From contig CAJTFL010000005.1 in the NCBI GenBank assembly GCA_910575565.1, positions 206,292 to 270,291 of the forward strand: 64,000 nucleotides of DNA, written 5' to 3'. Source of the DNA: Lachnospiraceae bacterium (GTDB lineage Bacteria; Bacillota; Clostridia; Lachnospirales; Lachnospiraceae). Positions 27,639-35,967 of this stretch are shown here, in pieces (the first letter of the stretch is position 1; each line of letters opens with the position of its first letter). The notes under the pieces were generated by a model, which was given only the letters and a program-made list of their open reading frames with translations, ran no database searches and was not told the origin of the DNA. The position numbers and the translations under genes are program-made.

Positions 27639-29444
27639 TTACGAATTTAAAGCGTCCTTTGGATCTTCTGGCCCGAAAAGCCGCCGGTATCCTTGCTTCC
27701 CATACCGGTACATGATAATGGTGTATTCCCCAAACTCATCCCCCAGAAAGCTTTTGTACACTGCCCACAGGCTCCAAAGGAAACCGGAAAGAGCCATAAA
27801 GGCGGTAAGCACGAATTTTTCCTCTTCCGTCCCCTCCCGCCCAAGGTAAAGCTTCAGCAGCCAAAAAGCCTTCTCAAAATCATAATAGGAATAGATGGAG
27901 CACATGGCGATATCCAGGATTGGGTCAGCCATAGCGGCGTATTCCCAATCGATTAGCTTAATGCCGCCATCGGGGAACATCAGGAAATTATCCACATTTG
28001 CGTCAATATGGGCCAGAACCTGAGGACGGTTAAGGCGCTGGATTTCGTCAAGAAGCTTCATCATCCATTTCCGCACCGTCTGGTAATCCTCAAAGGGGAT
28101 CTGCCCGTGGGACAGGCAAAGACCTTCGTAGAACAAGATCTTTTCCTTTAAATCAAAGCGGTGATCCACATGAATGCCTGCCTGGTGGAAATTTCGCAAA
28201 AATTCCATGCATTTTTCCATATCCTGGGAATTTTTGCAGTCTGCCATCCGTGCGTTCTCGTAATATTCCGAAATTTTATACCCGGTTTCCCCGTTAAAGT
28301 AAAGGACGTGCTCCGTGATTCCCAGATGGGATACCTGGTCATAGACAGCTTTCTCCTGCCGCCGGTTGATTAGCAGCTCTGTCCCGGGGCCGGGGATACG
28401 GCAGATATATTGGGTTTGGCGGATCTGGAACAGGAAGGATTTATTGGTCATGCCGGATTTTAAGCATCGGATATGGACAATTTCCGATTCCGGGACTTTG
28501 AAAACCTGGGAAACCAGAGCCAAGGCTGCATTATCCGACTGGTTTTGGTATTTTTGGTCAAAACGGCGCAGCTCTTCCAGGTTCTCGAATTCGTAAACCT
28601 GGTTTTCTTTCTGGCGGTTAATGCAGATAGGCGGATTGGTTTTCTTCTTTAATAAGTCCATCAGAACCTGCTCCCAGTAGAATTGCTCGGTTCCAGGCTG
28701 GCGGTAGTACCATTCCAGCTCTTTTAGGAAGGTTTGGGAAAATTCTTTCGTGAAAAAGGCAGGGCCGTACATCACCCAGGCATCATGCCCGCCTACCGTC
28801 ACATCGGTGATCAGGCCTTTCTTATTATAAGAAAGACACCATTCAGAAGTTTCTCCTGGCATTCGGACGGAAGAGTACCAGGCTCCCCACTCATAGGCAT
28901 GGAACATATTTTCACGCATCCAGTTATCTGAAGAAAGAATGTACATATTTTTCCCTTCAAGAGCCGCCCTGGCGTGGTAAATGGTGGCTAAGGTGTTTTT
29001 GCTGGCGTATTCGGGATTGTAGATTAGCTTAACCTGGTAGCGGTCAATCAGGTATTCAAATTTTTCCTTTAAATAGCCTACGACAATGGTAATGTCCCGG
29101 ATCCCCACGGCGTGGAGCTGCTTGATCTGCCGCTCAATCATTCGCTCCCCCTGGACTTCCAAAAGGCCTTTCGGCGTTTCAAAGGTAAGAGGCACAAATC
29201 GGGAGCCGAATCCGGCGGCGATGAACAGGGCGCCATCCACCTGGAAGGGCTCCAGGAAAGTGCGCCCGGCTTCCGTGACCTGATAGGTTCCGTCATCGGC
29301 TGTGTGGATATAGCCTAGGCCGGTGCACTCCTTTACCAGGTGGTTGACCGTGCCCAGGGAAAGGAAAAATTGATCGGCCAGTTCCCTTTGGGTGATGGAG
29401 GGGTTTTCTAAAATGCTTCTGCACAGTAATACTTGACGGTTCAT
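27639..29444 (-). CDS. HTH / nucleotidyltransferase / choline-kinase-like fusion (LicC-LicA type)
   Basis: 601-aa three-domain protein. Residues 1-68 form a winged helix (SITQRELADQFFLSLGTVNHLVKE). Residues about 70-305 are a sugar-phosphate/choline-phosphate cytidylyltransferase-like domain (LFIAAGFGSRFVPLTFETPKG, then LSSDNW). Residues about 320-601 are a choline/aminoglycoside-kinase fold with Brenner motif AHIDANVDNFL and metal motif KLIDWEYAAMADP. Together these predict ATP-dependent choline phosphorylation and CTP activation to CDP-choline for surface decoration. ATG 29444 is chosen; the longer frame begins at 29510. It sits between putative choline-binding protein genes, which supports the role. 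No LicD transferase was seen in the window. Confidence 0.85.
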   Translation of the reverse strand: MNRQVLLCRSILENPSITQRELADQFFLSLGTVNHLVKECTGLGYIHTADDGTYQVTEAGRTFLEPFQVDGALFIAAGFGSRFVPLTFETPKGLLEVQGERMIERQIKQLHAVGIRDITIVVGYLKEKFEYLIDRYQVKLIYNPEYASKNTLATIYHARAALEGKNMYILSSDNWMRENMFHAYEWGAWYSSVRMPGETSEWCLSYNKKGLITDVTVGGHDAWVMYGPAFFTKEFSQTFLKELEWYYRQPGTEQFYWEQVLMDLLKKKTNPPICINRQKENQVYEFENLEELRRFDQKYQNQSDNAALALVSQVFKVPESEIVHIRCLKSGMTNKSFLFQIRQTQYICRIPGPGTELLINRRQEKAVYDQVSHLGITEHVLYFNGETGYKISEYYENARMADCKNSQDMEKCMEFLRNFHQAGIHVDHRFDLKEKILFYEGLCLSHGQIPFEDYQTVRKWMMKLLDEIQRLNRPQVLAHIDANVDNFLMFPDGGIKLIDWEYAAMADPILDIAMCSIYSYYDFEKAFWLLKLYLGREGTEEEKFVLTAFMALSGFLWSLWAVYKSFLGDEFGEYTIIMYRYGKQGYRRLFGPEDPKDALNS

Positions 29445-29931
29445 GATGGAGATAATCCTTTCTATAAATATATATAGATCATAAATAGTGATATAAGGTT
29501 TGCTTTTCATCCGATAAGCATCCGGCTTAAGGGGAATGCAGCGCGTTCAAAAAAGATAAAATAAAAAAATATATGAACATTATAGCAGATTGCACCGGAA
29601 AATCAAGGATAAGATATGGTTTTTCGGGGACAATGAAGGGGAAAGAAGGGCGGCCCCCTGGGAAAAGGGAGCCGCTTGGAAGGTGGAAAGGGTTGCCTTT
29701 GCTGGAAGAAGCGGGGAGCAGTCCTCTGAAATGTACGGATATCCATACAATTTAAGAAAGAACAGCGGGGTTTGTAATAATTCCGTAAGAAAATGCACAG
29801 AGAAAAGTTATGGTATTTTTGCGCGAGATATATTATACTTAGTAGCGTGATGGAGGAAATGATATTTCCTGCGGAATTAAGAGAGGATTTTGATTTTTTA
29901 AGAATTTTTTTAAAAATATATCAAAAAAGTC
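29445..29931. other. Intergenic between the LicC/LicA fusion and surface-protein gene 1
   Basis: About 490 bp, AT-rich towards the right end. Short open frames here lack a plausible ribosome site or recognisable sequence. Nothing else is supported apart from the promoter that begins at 29932. Confidence 0.5.
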
Positions 29932-29960
29932 TTGATAATCCCGGTTATAGGAAGTATAAT
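29932..29960 (+). promoter_or_regulatory. Promoter of surface-protein gene 1
   Basis: TTGATA, 17 bp, TATAAT. The segment from ATAATCCCGG through the TATAAT and the following leader is shared with the two paralogues. Only this copy has a near-consensus -35 element. Confidence 0.75.
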
Positions 29961-30023
29961 TGCCTCGTAATGCAAAAGGAATTTCAGATGAATTTCAAAA
30001 AGAAAAAGGAGAGTGCATTCATT
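29935..30023 (+). repeat. Shared promoter/leader repeat, copy 1 (direct)
   Basis: The core TATAATTGCCTCGTAATGCA and the AAAAAGGAGAGTGCATTCATT ribosome-site region recur almost unchanged upstream of the genes starting at 33381 and 37542, in the opposite orientation. Confidence 0.85.
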
Positions 30024-31562
30024 ATGAGAAAGCAGACGAAATTAGTTGCAGTACTTTCTGCAGCGGCTCTGTTAGCTATCGGTGCATCCATGACCTCTTT
30101 CGCAGCTACCCCACACTGGGATCAGGAAGACGGCGAGTGGATCTACTTAGATAGGAACGGCGACAAGGTTACTGGCGAGTGGAAGAAGTCCAACGGACAG
30201 TGGTATTACTTAGACGAAGACGGCTATATGGCAAAGGATCTGTTAGTTGAGTACAACGACAACCGTTACTATGTAGACGAGAACGGCGTTAAAGTAACCA
30301 ACGCATGGGTTTCCATGGACAACGATGATTTATTAGATGATGACGATGTTAGCACCGTATGGTTCTATTTCGATGGCAAGGGCAAGGCTACCGGCTACGG
30401 AAAAGAAGAGGGCGCGATCAAGTCTATCGCTTACGGCGATGGCCAGAAGGGCTACTTCATCTTCAACACCGATGGTGTTATGTTAACTGGCTGGCAGGAG
30501 TGGAAAGACAACCTGTACAACCTGGGTGAGGAGAACGAAGGCTGGGCTAAGACTGGCTGGCAGTTCTTAGACACCGATGATGATTACTTTGACGACGGCG
30601 ACGAGGACGGCGATCCCTACGAGGATGAAGAGTGGTTCTGGTTCGGTTCCGACGGCAAGGCTGCTAAGGGCAAGAACAAGCAGATCAACAACAAGTGGTA
30701 TGCGTTTGACAGCCACGGCGTTATGATGGATCTGTGGGTATATGGTACTGGCTCCAACATTACCAACAGCAACGCTTCCTCTACTTCCGCTACCAGAGGC
30801 GACGCAGCTTCCAGGTATCATCAGGAAGACAACGGTGGCCGTGATAAGAACTGGGTATGGGCTTACGCAAATACCGATTATGACGACTACGATGATGATA
30901 TGTACTGGTTCTACTTAGACAGCAAGGGTCGTCCTACCATTGCTCAGGATGGCGATGGCCAGGGTGTTGAGTTAACCGACAGCAACAAGGTATACGATGC
31001 TCTGATTGCTAAGTCCATCAAGAGCAAGACCTACATCTTCGACGGCGCTGGCCGTATGAGAAGCGGTCTGTTCTTCCTGGCTGACGTAGTAAGGGGCAAT
31101 GGTTCTACCTACCTGAATGGTTACTACTACTTCACCGAGGATGACAGCCATGGTTCTACCGATGGCCAGATGGTAACGAACAAGAAGATGACCATCGAGG
31201 TTGACGGCGAGGATAAGACCTACTACTTCGATAAGACTGGTAAGGCTTATCAGAATACCATCATCAGCAGCTCTCTGTATGGCGCTGACGGTGCATTAGT
31301 TGATGAGTTCGGCGACGGCTCCACCTATGCTATCGTTTCTGTAGACCCAACAGCATCTATCTACGAGAAGGGCAAGACCAAAGCTATTGACCTGACCCCA
31401 ATTAAGGTAGAAGGCTTAAGCACCAGCGATTCCGATACCTACACCTTATTCTTACTGAATGGTAATGGTAAGATTAAGAAGAATGGTACTGTAACCGATG
31501 TTGATGGCTACAAAGTAACCGTTAAGGATTACAAGGTAACTAAGATCGAGGATAAGAACTAA
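30024..31562 (+). CDS. Secreted acidic CW-binding-repeat surface protein, paralogue 1
   Basis: 512-aa exported protein. The signal peptide (KLVAVLSAAALLAIGASMTSFA) is followed by ATPHWDQEDGEW and CW_binding/glucan-binding-type repeats (GQWYYLDEDGYMAKD, RYYVDENGVKVTNAW, EWFWFGSDGKAAKG). Very acidic Asp-rich loops (LLDDDDVST, DDDYFDDGDEDGDPYED) are interspersed and may bind cations. A C-terminal region of about 100 residues (SSSLYGADGALVDEFGDGSTY onward) is common to the paralogues and has no recognised domain. ATG 30024 is chosen because paralogue 3 has a stop in the upstream extension; GGAGAG lies 10 bases upstream. Probably attached to wall choline or glycan. Confidence 0.85.
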   Translation: MRKQTKLVAVLSAAALLAIGASMTSFAATPHWDQEDGEWIYLDRNGDKVTGEWKKSNGQWYYLDEDGYMAKDLLVEYNDNRYYVDENGVKVTNAWVSMDNDDLLDDDDVSTVWFYFDGKGKATGYGKEEGAIKSIAYGDGQKGYFIFNTDGVMLTGWQEWKDNLYNLGEENEGWAKTGWQFLDTDDDYFDDGDEDGDPYEDEEWFWFGSDGKAAKGKNKQINNKWYAFDSHGVMMDLWVYGTGSNITNSNASSTSATRGDAASRYHQEDNGGRDKNWVWAYANTDYDDYDDDMYWFYLDSKGRPTIAQDGDGQGVELTDSNKVYDALIAKSIKSKTYIFDGAGRMRSGLFFLADVVRGNGSTYLNGYYYFTEDDSHGSTDGQMVTNKKMTIEVDGEDKTYYFDKTGKAYQNTIISSSLYGADGALVDEFGDGSTYAIVSVDPTASIYEKGKTKAIDLTPIKVEGLSTSDSDTYTLFLLNGNGKIKKNGTVTDVDGYKVTVKDYKVTKIEDKN

Positions 31563-31597
31563 TTATTCTTGAAAAAATAGTAATTGCCAATTAGAAG

Positions 31598-31624
31598 GGC
31601 GGAGGATTTATCCTCCGCCTTTTT
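31598..31624 (+). terminator. Terminator of surface-protein gene 1
   Basis: GGCGGAGGA, TTTA loop, TCCTCCGCC, then TTTTT. It is preceded by the conserved AATTGCCAATTAGAA segment also found after paralogues 2 and 3. Confidence 0.85.
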
Positions 31625-31634
31625 CATGCGAAAA

Positions 31635-31656
31635 GACGGAGGATTTATCCCCCGTC
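31635..31656. terminator. Extra terminator-like hairpin
   Basis: GACGGAGGA with TCCCCCGTC around TTTA (one mismatch). It is the middle of three related hairpins between convergent genes and may be a duplicated remnant. Confidence 0.5.
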
Positions 31657-31688
31657 CTTCTGATTTAGGGCGGATAAAAATTAGAAAT

Positions 31689-31710
31689 GGCGGAGGATAA
31701 ATCCCCCGCC
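31689..31710 (-). terminator. Terminator of surface-protein gene 2
   Basis: GGCGGAGGA/TCCCCCGCC stem. On the minus strand it follows AATTGCCAATTAGAA, the shared 3' element of this gene family. Confidence 0.65.
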
Positions 31711-31746
31711 GTTCTAATTGGCAATTATTGATTTTAGTGGAATGAA

Positions 31747-33381
31747 TTAATCGGTTTCTTCGACATTAATAACCATGTAATCCTTAACGGTTACTTTGTA
31801 GCCGTCCATATCTGTTACAGTGCCGGTTTTCTTAATTTTGCCATTGCCGTTCAATAAGACATAGCCTTCAATATCATCCGCATCAATCACAGGAGAAGAC
31901 TTTCCTTTTTCATACATTGGGAATACTTCATAATCTTTACCCACAATAAGATCGCCTACCCATACTCTTTGATAGGTAGAGCCATCGCCGTAACCGTCAA
32001 CTAACGCACCATCTTTTCCATAAAGGGAACTGCTGACAATTGTGTTAACATAAGCCCGGCCGGTTTTATCAAAATAGTAAGTTTTGTCTTCGCCCTCAAT
32101 CTCAATAGTCATCTTGCGATTAGTTACCATCTGGCCATCAGCAGAGCCGTGATTGTCATCATCTGTGAAGTAATAGTAACCATCTAAAGCGCTGCTGCCT
32201 CGTTTAACATTATAAAGAGCGAATAAGCCACTTCTCATACGGCCCGCATCATCAAAGATATAGGTCTTGTTCTTAATGGATTTGGCAACTAAAGCATATC
32301 CTTTACTCCAGTCTGCATCCGCTTCCTTGCTCCAGTCTTCAACTTTAATCCCGTAATTATACCCATTGACAATGGTTTTGTCTCCCTCTTTCAAATTTAC
32401 CGGATAGATTGAGTCGGATGGCCTCCTGCTATTATCAGGATCTGCAAGAACGGGCCGCCCCTTGTTGTCTAAGTAGAACCAGTACATATCATCATCATAA
32501 TCATCATACTTGGTATTGGCATAAGCCCAAATCCAATTCTTCTCACGGCCGCCGTTGTCTTCCTGATGATATCTTGAATTAGCCGCATCTCCCTTGGTTG
32601 CAGAAGTAGAAGAAGCTTCCTTGTTTGTGGTATTAGATCCTGAACCATATACCCACAAATCTTGCATCACGCCATTCTTGTCAAATGCATACCACTTGCC
32701 GCCGATTTGCTTAGTTGTGCCTTTGGCTGCCTTGCCGTCGGAGCCAAACCAGAACCACACTTCGTCATCGTATGGATCATCTTCGGTATCCTGCTCAAAC
32801 ATCTCATCATCATCTGGCTCAAGGTACTGCCAGCCAGTCAGTGCCCAGCCCTGATTCTCGTCACCTAAGTAATAATACTCATTTTTAGAGCCAAATGTCT
32901 GCCATCCGGTCAGCATAACACCAGAATCGTTAAAGATGAAGTAACCTTTCTGGCCGTCGCCGTAATCAATGGATTTAATTACCTTTCCATCGTTTTTGTC
33001 ATTTCCGGAACCGACTGCCTTGCCTTTGCTGTCGAAATAAAACCATACGGTAGTTACCTCATCATCATCCAATAAATCATCATTGTCCATGGATACCCAT
33101 GCGTTGGTCACTTTAATGCCGTTGGTGTCTACATAGTAACGGTTGTCGTTGTATTCAATCAGCGCGTCCTTGGCCATATAGCCGTCTTCGTCCAGGTAAT
33201 ACCACTGTCCGTTGGATTTCTTCCACTCACCAGTAACCTTATCTCCGTTCCTGTCTAAGTAAACCCACTCGCCGTCTTCCTGATCCCAATGCGGGGTAGC
33301 AGCAAAAGAGGTCATGGACGCACCGATAGCCAACAGAGCCGCTGCAGAAAGTACTGCAACTAATTTCGTCTGCCTTCTCAT
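31747..33381 (-). CDS. Secreted acidic CW-binding-repeat surface protein, paralogue 2
   Basis: 544-aa paralogue of the gene at 30024, convergent with it. The signal peptide (KLVAVLSAAALLAIGASMTSFA) and the first 110 residues or so are nearly identical. The protein then diverges: TEDDPYDDEVWFWFGSDGKA, a unique insert at about residues 325-365 (RRPSDSIYPVNLKEGDKTIV, SKEADADWSKGY) and a different C-terminal segment (VGDLIVGKDYEVFPMYEKGK). ATG 33381 follows the same GGAGAG site. Its leader carries an insertion of about 80 bp between the conserved promoter and the ribosome site that the other copies lack. A surface role is inferred from signal peptide and repeats. Confidence 0.85.
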   Translation of the reverse strand: MRRQTKLVAVLSAAALLAIGASMTSFAATPHWDQEDGEWVYLDRNGDKVTGEWKKSNGQWYYLDEDGYMAKDALIEYNDNRYYVDTNGIKVTNAWVSMDNDDLLDDDEVTTVWFYFDSKGKAVGSGNDKNDGKVIKSIDYGDGQKGYFIFNDSGVMLTGWQTFGSKNEYYYLGDENQGWALTGWQYLEPDDDEMFEQDTEDDPYDDEVWFWFGSDGKAAKGTTKQIGGKWYAFDKNGVMQDLWVYGSGSNTTNKEASSTSATKGDAANSRYHQEDNGGREKNWIWAYANTKYDDYDDDMYWFYLDNKGRPVLADPDNSRRPSDSIYPVNLKEGDKTIVNGYNYGIKVEDWSKEADADWSKGYALVAKSIKNKTYIFDDAGRMRSGLFALYNVKRGSSALDGYYYFTDDDNHGSADGQMVTNRKMTIEIEGEDKTYYFDKTGRAYVNTIVSSSLYGKDGALVDGYGDGSTYQRVWVGDLIVGKDYEVFPMYEKGKSSPVIDADDIEGYVLLNGNGKIKKTGTVTDMDGYKVTVKDYMVINVEETD

Positions 33382-33561
33382 AATGAATGCACTCTCCTTT
33401 TTCTTTTTGAAATTCATTGAAATTTGTTTCCGCTTGGTTATACCGCTTAAACCTGACGGAGAGCCGAATTGCTTATTAATGCGGCTGATTTGCACGGTAA
33501 ACCAAGGGAAATTCCTTTTGCATTACGAGGCAATTATACTTCCAATAGCCGGGATTATCGC
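33382..33561 (-). promoter_or_regulatory. Promoter and leader of surface-protein gene 2 (shared repeat, copy 2)
   Basis: TATAAT lies at 33533-33538 on the minus strand, within the same conserved block as copy 1, but the -35 position (33556-33561) reads GCGATA. An extra sequence of about 80 bp (about 33420-33505) separates the conserved promoter block from the conserved ribosome-site block. Confidence 0.7.
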
Positions 33562-33581
33562 AACCTAACAAAAACCGGTTC

Positions 33582-33610
33582 TTGCCATCTATACGGCAAA
33601 ATGATAAAAT
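33582..33610 (+). promoter_or_regulatory. Promoter of the PD-(D/E)XK-type nuclease gene
   Basis: TTGCCA, 17 bp, TAAAAT, about 60 bp before the start at 33671, back to back with the surface-protein-2 promoter. Confidence 0.5.
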
Positions 33611-33670
33611 AAAAAAGAAGAAAGAAGGGAAGTACAGGGAGAGTGGCTTGCGGAAACGGAGGGGAATGAT

Positions 33671-34633
33671 ATGGCGGATAAAAAAATCCAATGGCATCCG
33701 GGGTTCGCAGCAGCGGTAAATCTGGAGCTGTCCGCAAACCGGGGGGATCTGATCTACGAGAGGGAATATAACCTGAACACTAAGCCGCTGGCGGTTGATC
33801 TCCTGGTCATCAAGAAAGACAAAGGCGTGGACTTGGAGAATGAGATAGGGAAGCTGTTCCGGGGGCATAACATATTGGAATACAAGTCGCCGGATGACAG
33901 CCTGAGCATTGACACGTTTTATAAGTCAGCGGCATACGCCTGTTTGTATAAGGCCTACGGTGAGGCGGTGGATTCCCGCCAGGCAAGTGAAATAACTGTC
34001 ACCATGGTGAGGGGGAGGAAGCCGGAAGGCTTATTCCAGTATTTTGACGCCCATGGGATACGGGTGGAGAAACCGTACAAGGGAATTTATTATGTGCTGG
34101 ATTCCGTGCTGTTCCCCACCCAGGTGATTGTCACCAAGGAGCTGGAGCCGGGGGAGCACATATGGCTGAAGTCATTGTCGAACCAGCTGGAAGTGCAGGA
34201 AATCCGTGAACTGCTGGAATGTGTGGAAGGGCTGGCTGAAGAAGGGGAAAAACGGCTTGCAGAGGCGGTTCTGGAAGTGAGCATCCGGGCGAACCGGAGG
34301 GCAGTGGAAGAATTGAGAGGAGATGAGGGGATGTGCGAGGCATTATTGGAGATTATGGAGCCGGAGATTAACCAGATGGTGAAAGAGGCGACGGAAAAGG
34401 AAACTAAGAGACTGCAAGAGGAAACCGAAAGGCTGCAAGAGGAAACCGAAAGGCTGCAAGAGGAAAACCGGCAGGAGGCCAAGCGGCTGCGGGAGGAAGC
34501 ACAGAAAGAAGCCATGGAAACGGCGGCAAAAATATTAAAATCAGGGAAATTTTCTGTTGAAGAGGTTAAGGATTTTGTCCCTCGGCTGTCAATGGAAGAG
34601 ATCAAAGCTATTGCGGCAGATTTATCAATTTAG
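33671..34633 (+). CDS. Rpn/PD-(D/E)XK-nuclease-like protein with coiled-coil repeats
   Basis: 320-aa protein of a type common in Lachnospiraceae and usually left unnamed. The N-terminal half looks like a PD-(D/E)XK nuclease core: LAVDLLVIKKDKGVDLENEIG, then NILEYKSPDDSLSIDTFYKSA supplies the Glu-x-Lys part. The C-terminal third is a charged coiled coil with a 7-residue repeat (RLQEETE, at least three copies at about 34410-34465) and a short helical end (KILKSGKFSVEEVKDFVPRLS) seen in Rpn-like proteins. GGAGGGGAA precedes the ATG. No partner gene is obvious. The nuclease assignment is from pattern only. Confidence 0.6.
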   Translation: MADKKIQWHPGFAAAVNLELSANRGDLIYEREYNLNTKPLAVDLLVIKKDKGVDLENEIGKLFRGHNILEYKSPDDSLSIDTFYKSAAYACLYKAYGEAVDSRQASEITVTMVRGRKPEGLFQYFDAHGIRVEKPYKGIYYVLDSVLFPTQVIVTKELEPGEHIWLKSLSNQLEVQEIRELLECVEGLAEEGEKRLAEAVLEVSIRANRRAVEELRGDEGMCEALLEIMEPEINQMVKEATEKETKRLQEETERLQEETERLQEENRQEAKRLREEAQKEAMETAAKILKSGKFSVEEVKDFVPRLSMEEIKAIAADLSI

Positions 34634-34714
34634 GGATGTATCAAAATGCATTACGGATATTTCCTTTCCAGAATCAAAATTGGCAGGGGAAGCAATAAGG
34701 AAGTTTTTGGAAAA

Positions 34715-34736
34715 GGCGGGAGATAAATCCTCCGCC
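34715..34736 (-). terminator. Orphan terminator of the surface-protein family
   Basis: On the minus strand, an AATTGCAATTAGG-like segment is followed by GGCGGAGGATTTATCTCCCGCC and TTTT, the 3' signature of the paralogous surface genes. No such gene lies upstream of it, which suggests a deleted copy. Confidence 0.55.
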
Positions 34737-34923
34737 TTCCTAATTGCAATTATTGGTTGGCAATTCATTGATTTACGTTTTAATTCGTTGTCATCCTCAA
34801 TGCTCTGTACAATGTAGCTCACCATACGGACTTTCCCAGGAACAGAGAGGCTGGGTATCCGTGTGTTGGCCGTGGTGTTGCAGATCCAAAAGCAAGGGAA
34901 AGGATTGTGGAGGTAATCAGCAA
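34737..34923. other. Short region of fragments
   Basis: No intact gene. The stretch between the orphan terminator and the small broken ORF shows no recognisable feature. Confidence 0.4.
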
Positions 34924-35216
34924 ATGGATAAGGAAATAAGGTGGTTTGCCGTGCCTGTGGGTGTTCAACTTTCAAATGTCGGCAGTGAAGTTCATCGGGC
35001 AATAAAATGGAAAAACAAAAGTGATGAGCAGAAAAAAACGGTTTCTGTGCAAAATCTATAGAATTTCTTGAATTGATGAAGGCCGATCCCAAGAATCAGT
35101 ACAGAAAAGGGGAACTGGATGGCTGCATCAATGAACTGAAGGATTATTTTATGGGCGAAAACTTATACGGCACTACGGAGGAACAATTAGTTAACGATTA
35201 TGATGCATTTATTTAG
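34924..35216 (+). pseudogene. Small conserved hypothetical protein, frameshifted
   Basis: The first frame reads MDKEIRWFAVPVGVQLSNVG then SEVHRAIKWKNKSDEQKK and stops at 35061. If one A is restored to the A7 tract at 35032-35038, the frame continues as NGFCAKSIEFLELMKADPKN and through GENLYGTTEEQLVNDYDAFI to a stop at 35216, about 98 residues in all. The joined sequence resembles a small helical protein of unknown function seen in gut clostridia. GGAGGTAATC precedes the ATG, a good ribosome site. The break is either a real one-base loss or an assembly error. Confidence 0.6.
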
Positions 35217-35246
35217 GGCATATGCCTGTTTACAAGGTGGGTTTAT

Positions 35247-35777
35247 ATGGAAGCATTAAAAGAAGCGATTTATACCATTGAGAATATTTACAATCTTTCT
35301 GAGGGCAAACGGGCGGAGCTGATTGATGGGCGAATTTATTATATGGCTCCTCCGGGGACGACGCATCAGAAATTAGTGAGCAGGCTGAATCAAAAAATTG
35401 CCAATTATATCGAAATGAATGGCGGAAATTGTGAAGTGTTTCCTGCCCCATTTGCTGTATTTTTAATGGAAGATGATATAAACTATGTGGAGCCAGACAT
35501 TTCGATCATTTGTGAGCCTTCTAAGATCGATGAGAAAGGATGCCATGGAGCGCCTGATTTGGTTATAGAGGTTGTTTCGGAAAGCAGCAGAAGAATGGAC
35601 TACATGATTAAATTATTTAAATACCGCACTGCAGGCGTCAGAGAGTATTGGATTGTGGATCCAAAGAAACAGCAGACTGCTGTATATAATTTTGAACGCG
35701 ATATGATGGATGAATATCCATTTGAAAAAGAAATCCCTGTGGGAATTTATGAGAATTTCTCAATTAGGCTGCAATAA
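35247..35777 (+). CDS. Uma2-family (DUF820) endonuclease-like protein
   Basis: 176-aa protein of the Uma2/DUF820 family, PD-(D/E)XK-fold proteins abundant in cyanobacteria and present in many clostridia; the biological role is unknown. Family landmarks are KRAELIDGRIYYMAPPGTTHQ, YVEPDISIICEPSKID (catalytic-type Asp) and APDLVIEVVSESSRRMDYM (Glu-x-Val), then KLFKYRTAGVREYWIVDPKK. The length is normal and the frame intact. AAGGTGGG precedes the ATG. It is one of two nuclease-fold genes in this accessory stretch. Confidence 0.85.
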   Translation: MEALKEAIYTIENIYNLSEGKRAELIDGRIYYMAPPGTTHQKLVSRLNQKIANYIEMNGGNCEVFPAPFAVFLMEDDINYVEPDISIICEPSKIDEKGCHGAPDLVIEVVSESSRRMDYMIKLFKYRTAGVREYWIVDPKKQQTAVYNFERDMMDEYPFEKEIPVGIYENFSIRLQ

Positions 35778-35903
35778 TGGTGAAGCATTGTTATTTTTAT
35801 GACATAGGAATGATTTGAAGTGGAGAATCATTGTAGTAGGGGATTGGTGGAATGGTTGTATTGTGCCGTGGGCAGGATGAGGACTTAATGTAAATTTGTG
35901 CTG

Positions 35904-35933
35904 AAAAAGGCAGGGGAAGCGATATCCCCTGCC
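35904..35933 (-). terminator. Terminator of surface-protein gene 3
   Basis: On the minus strand, AATTGCCAATTAGAAA is followed by GGCAGGGGA/TCCCCTGCC and TTTTT. Confidence 0.8.
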
Positions 35934-35967
35934 TTTCTAATTGGCAATTATTGCTGAACTTATGGAA

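Noticed and set aside
29590..29850. Small plus-strand open frame before surface gene 1
   Set aside because: No plausible ribosome site and no recognisable sequence; it ends within the promoter region of surface gene 1.
34625..35092. 155-codon minus-strand frame over the remnant region
   Set aside because: It crosses the orphan terminator and is antisense to the small frameshifted gene, which has a good ribosome site; no family features.
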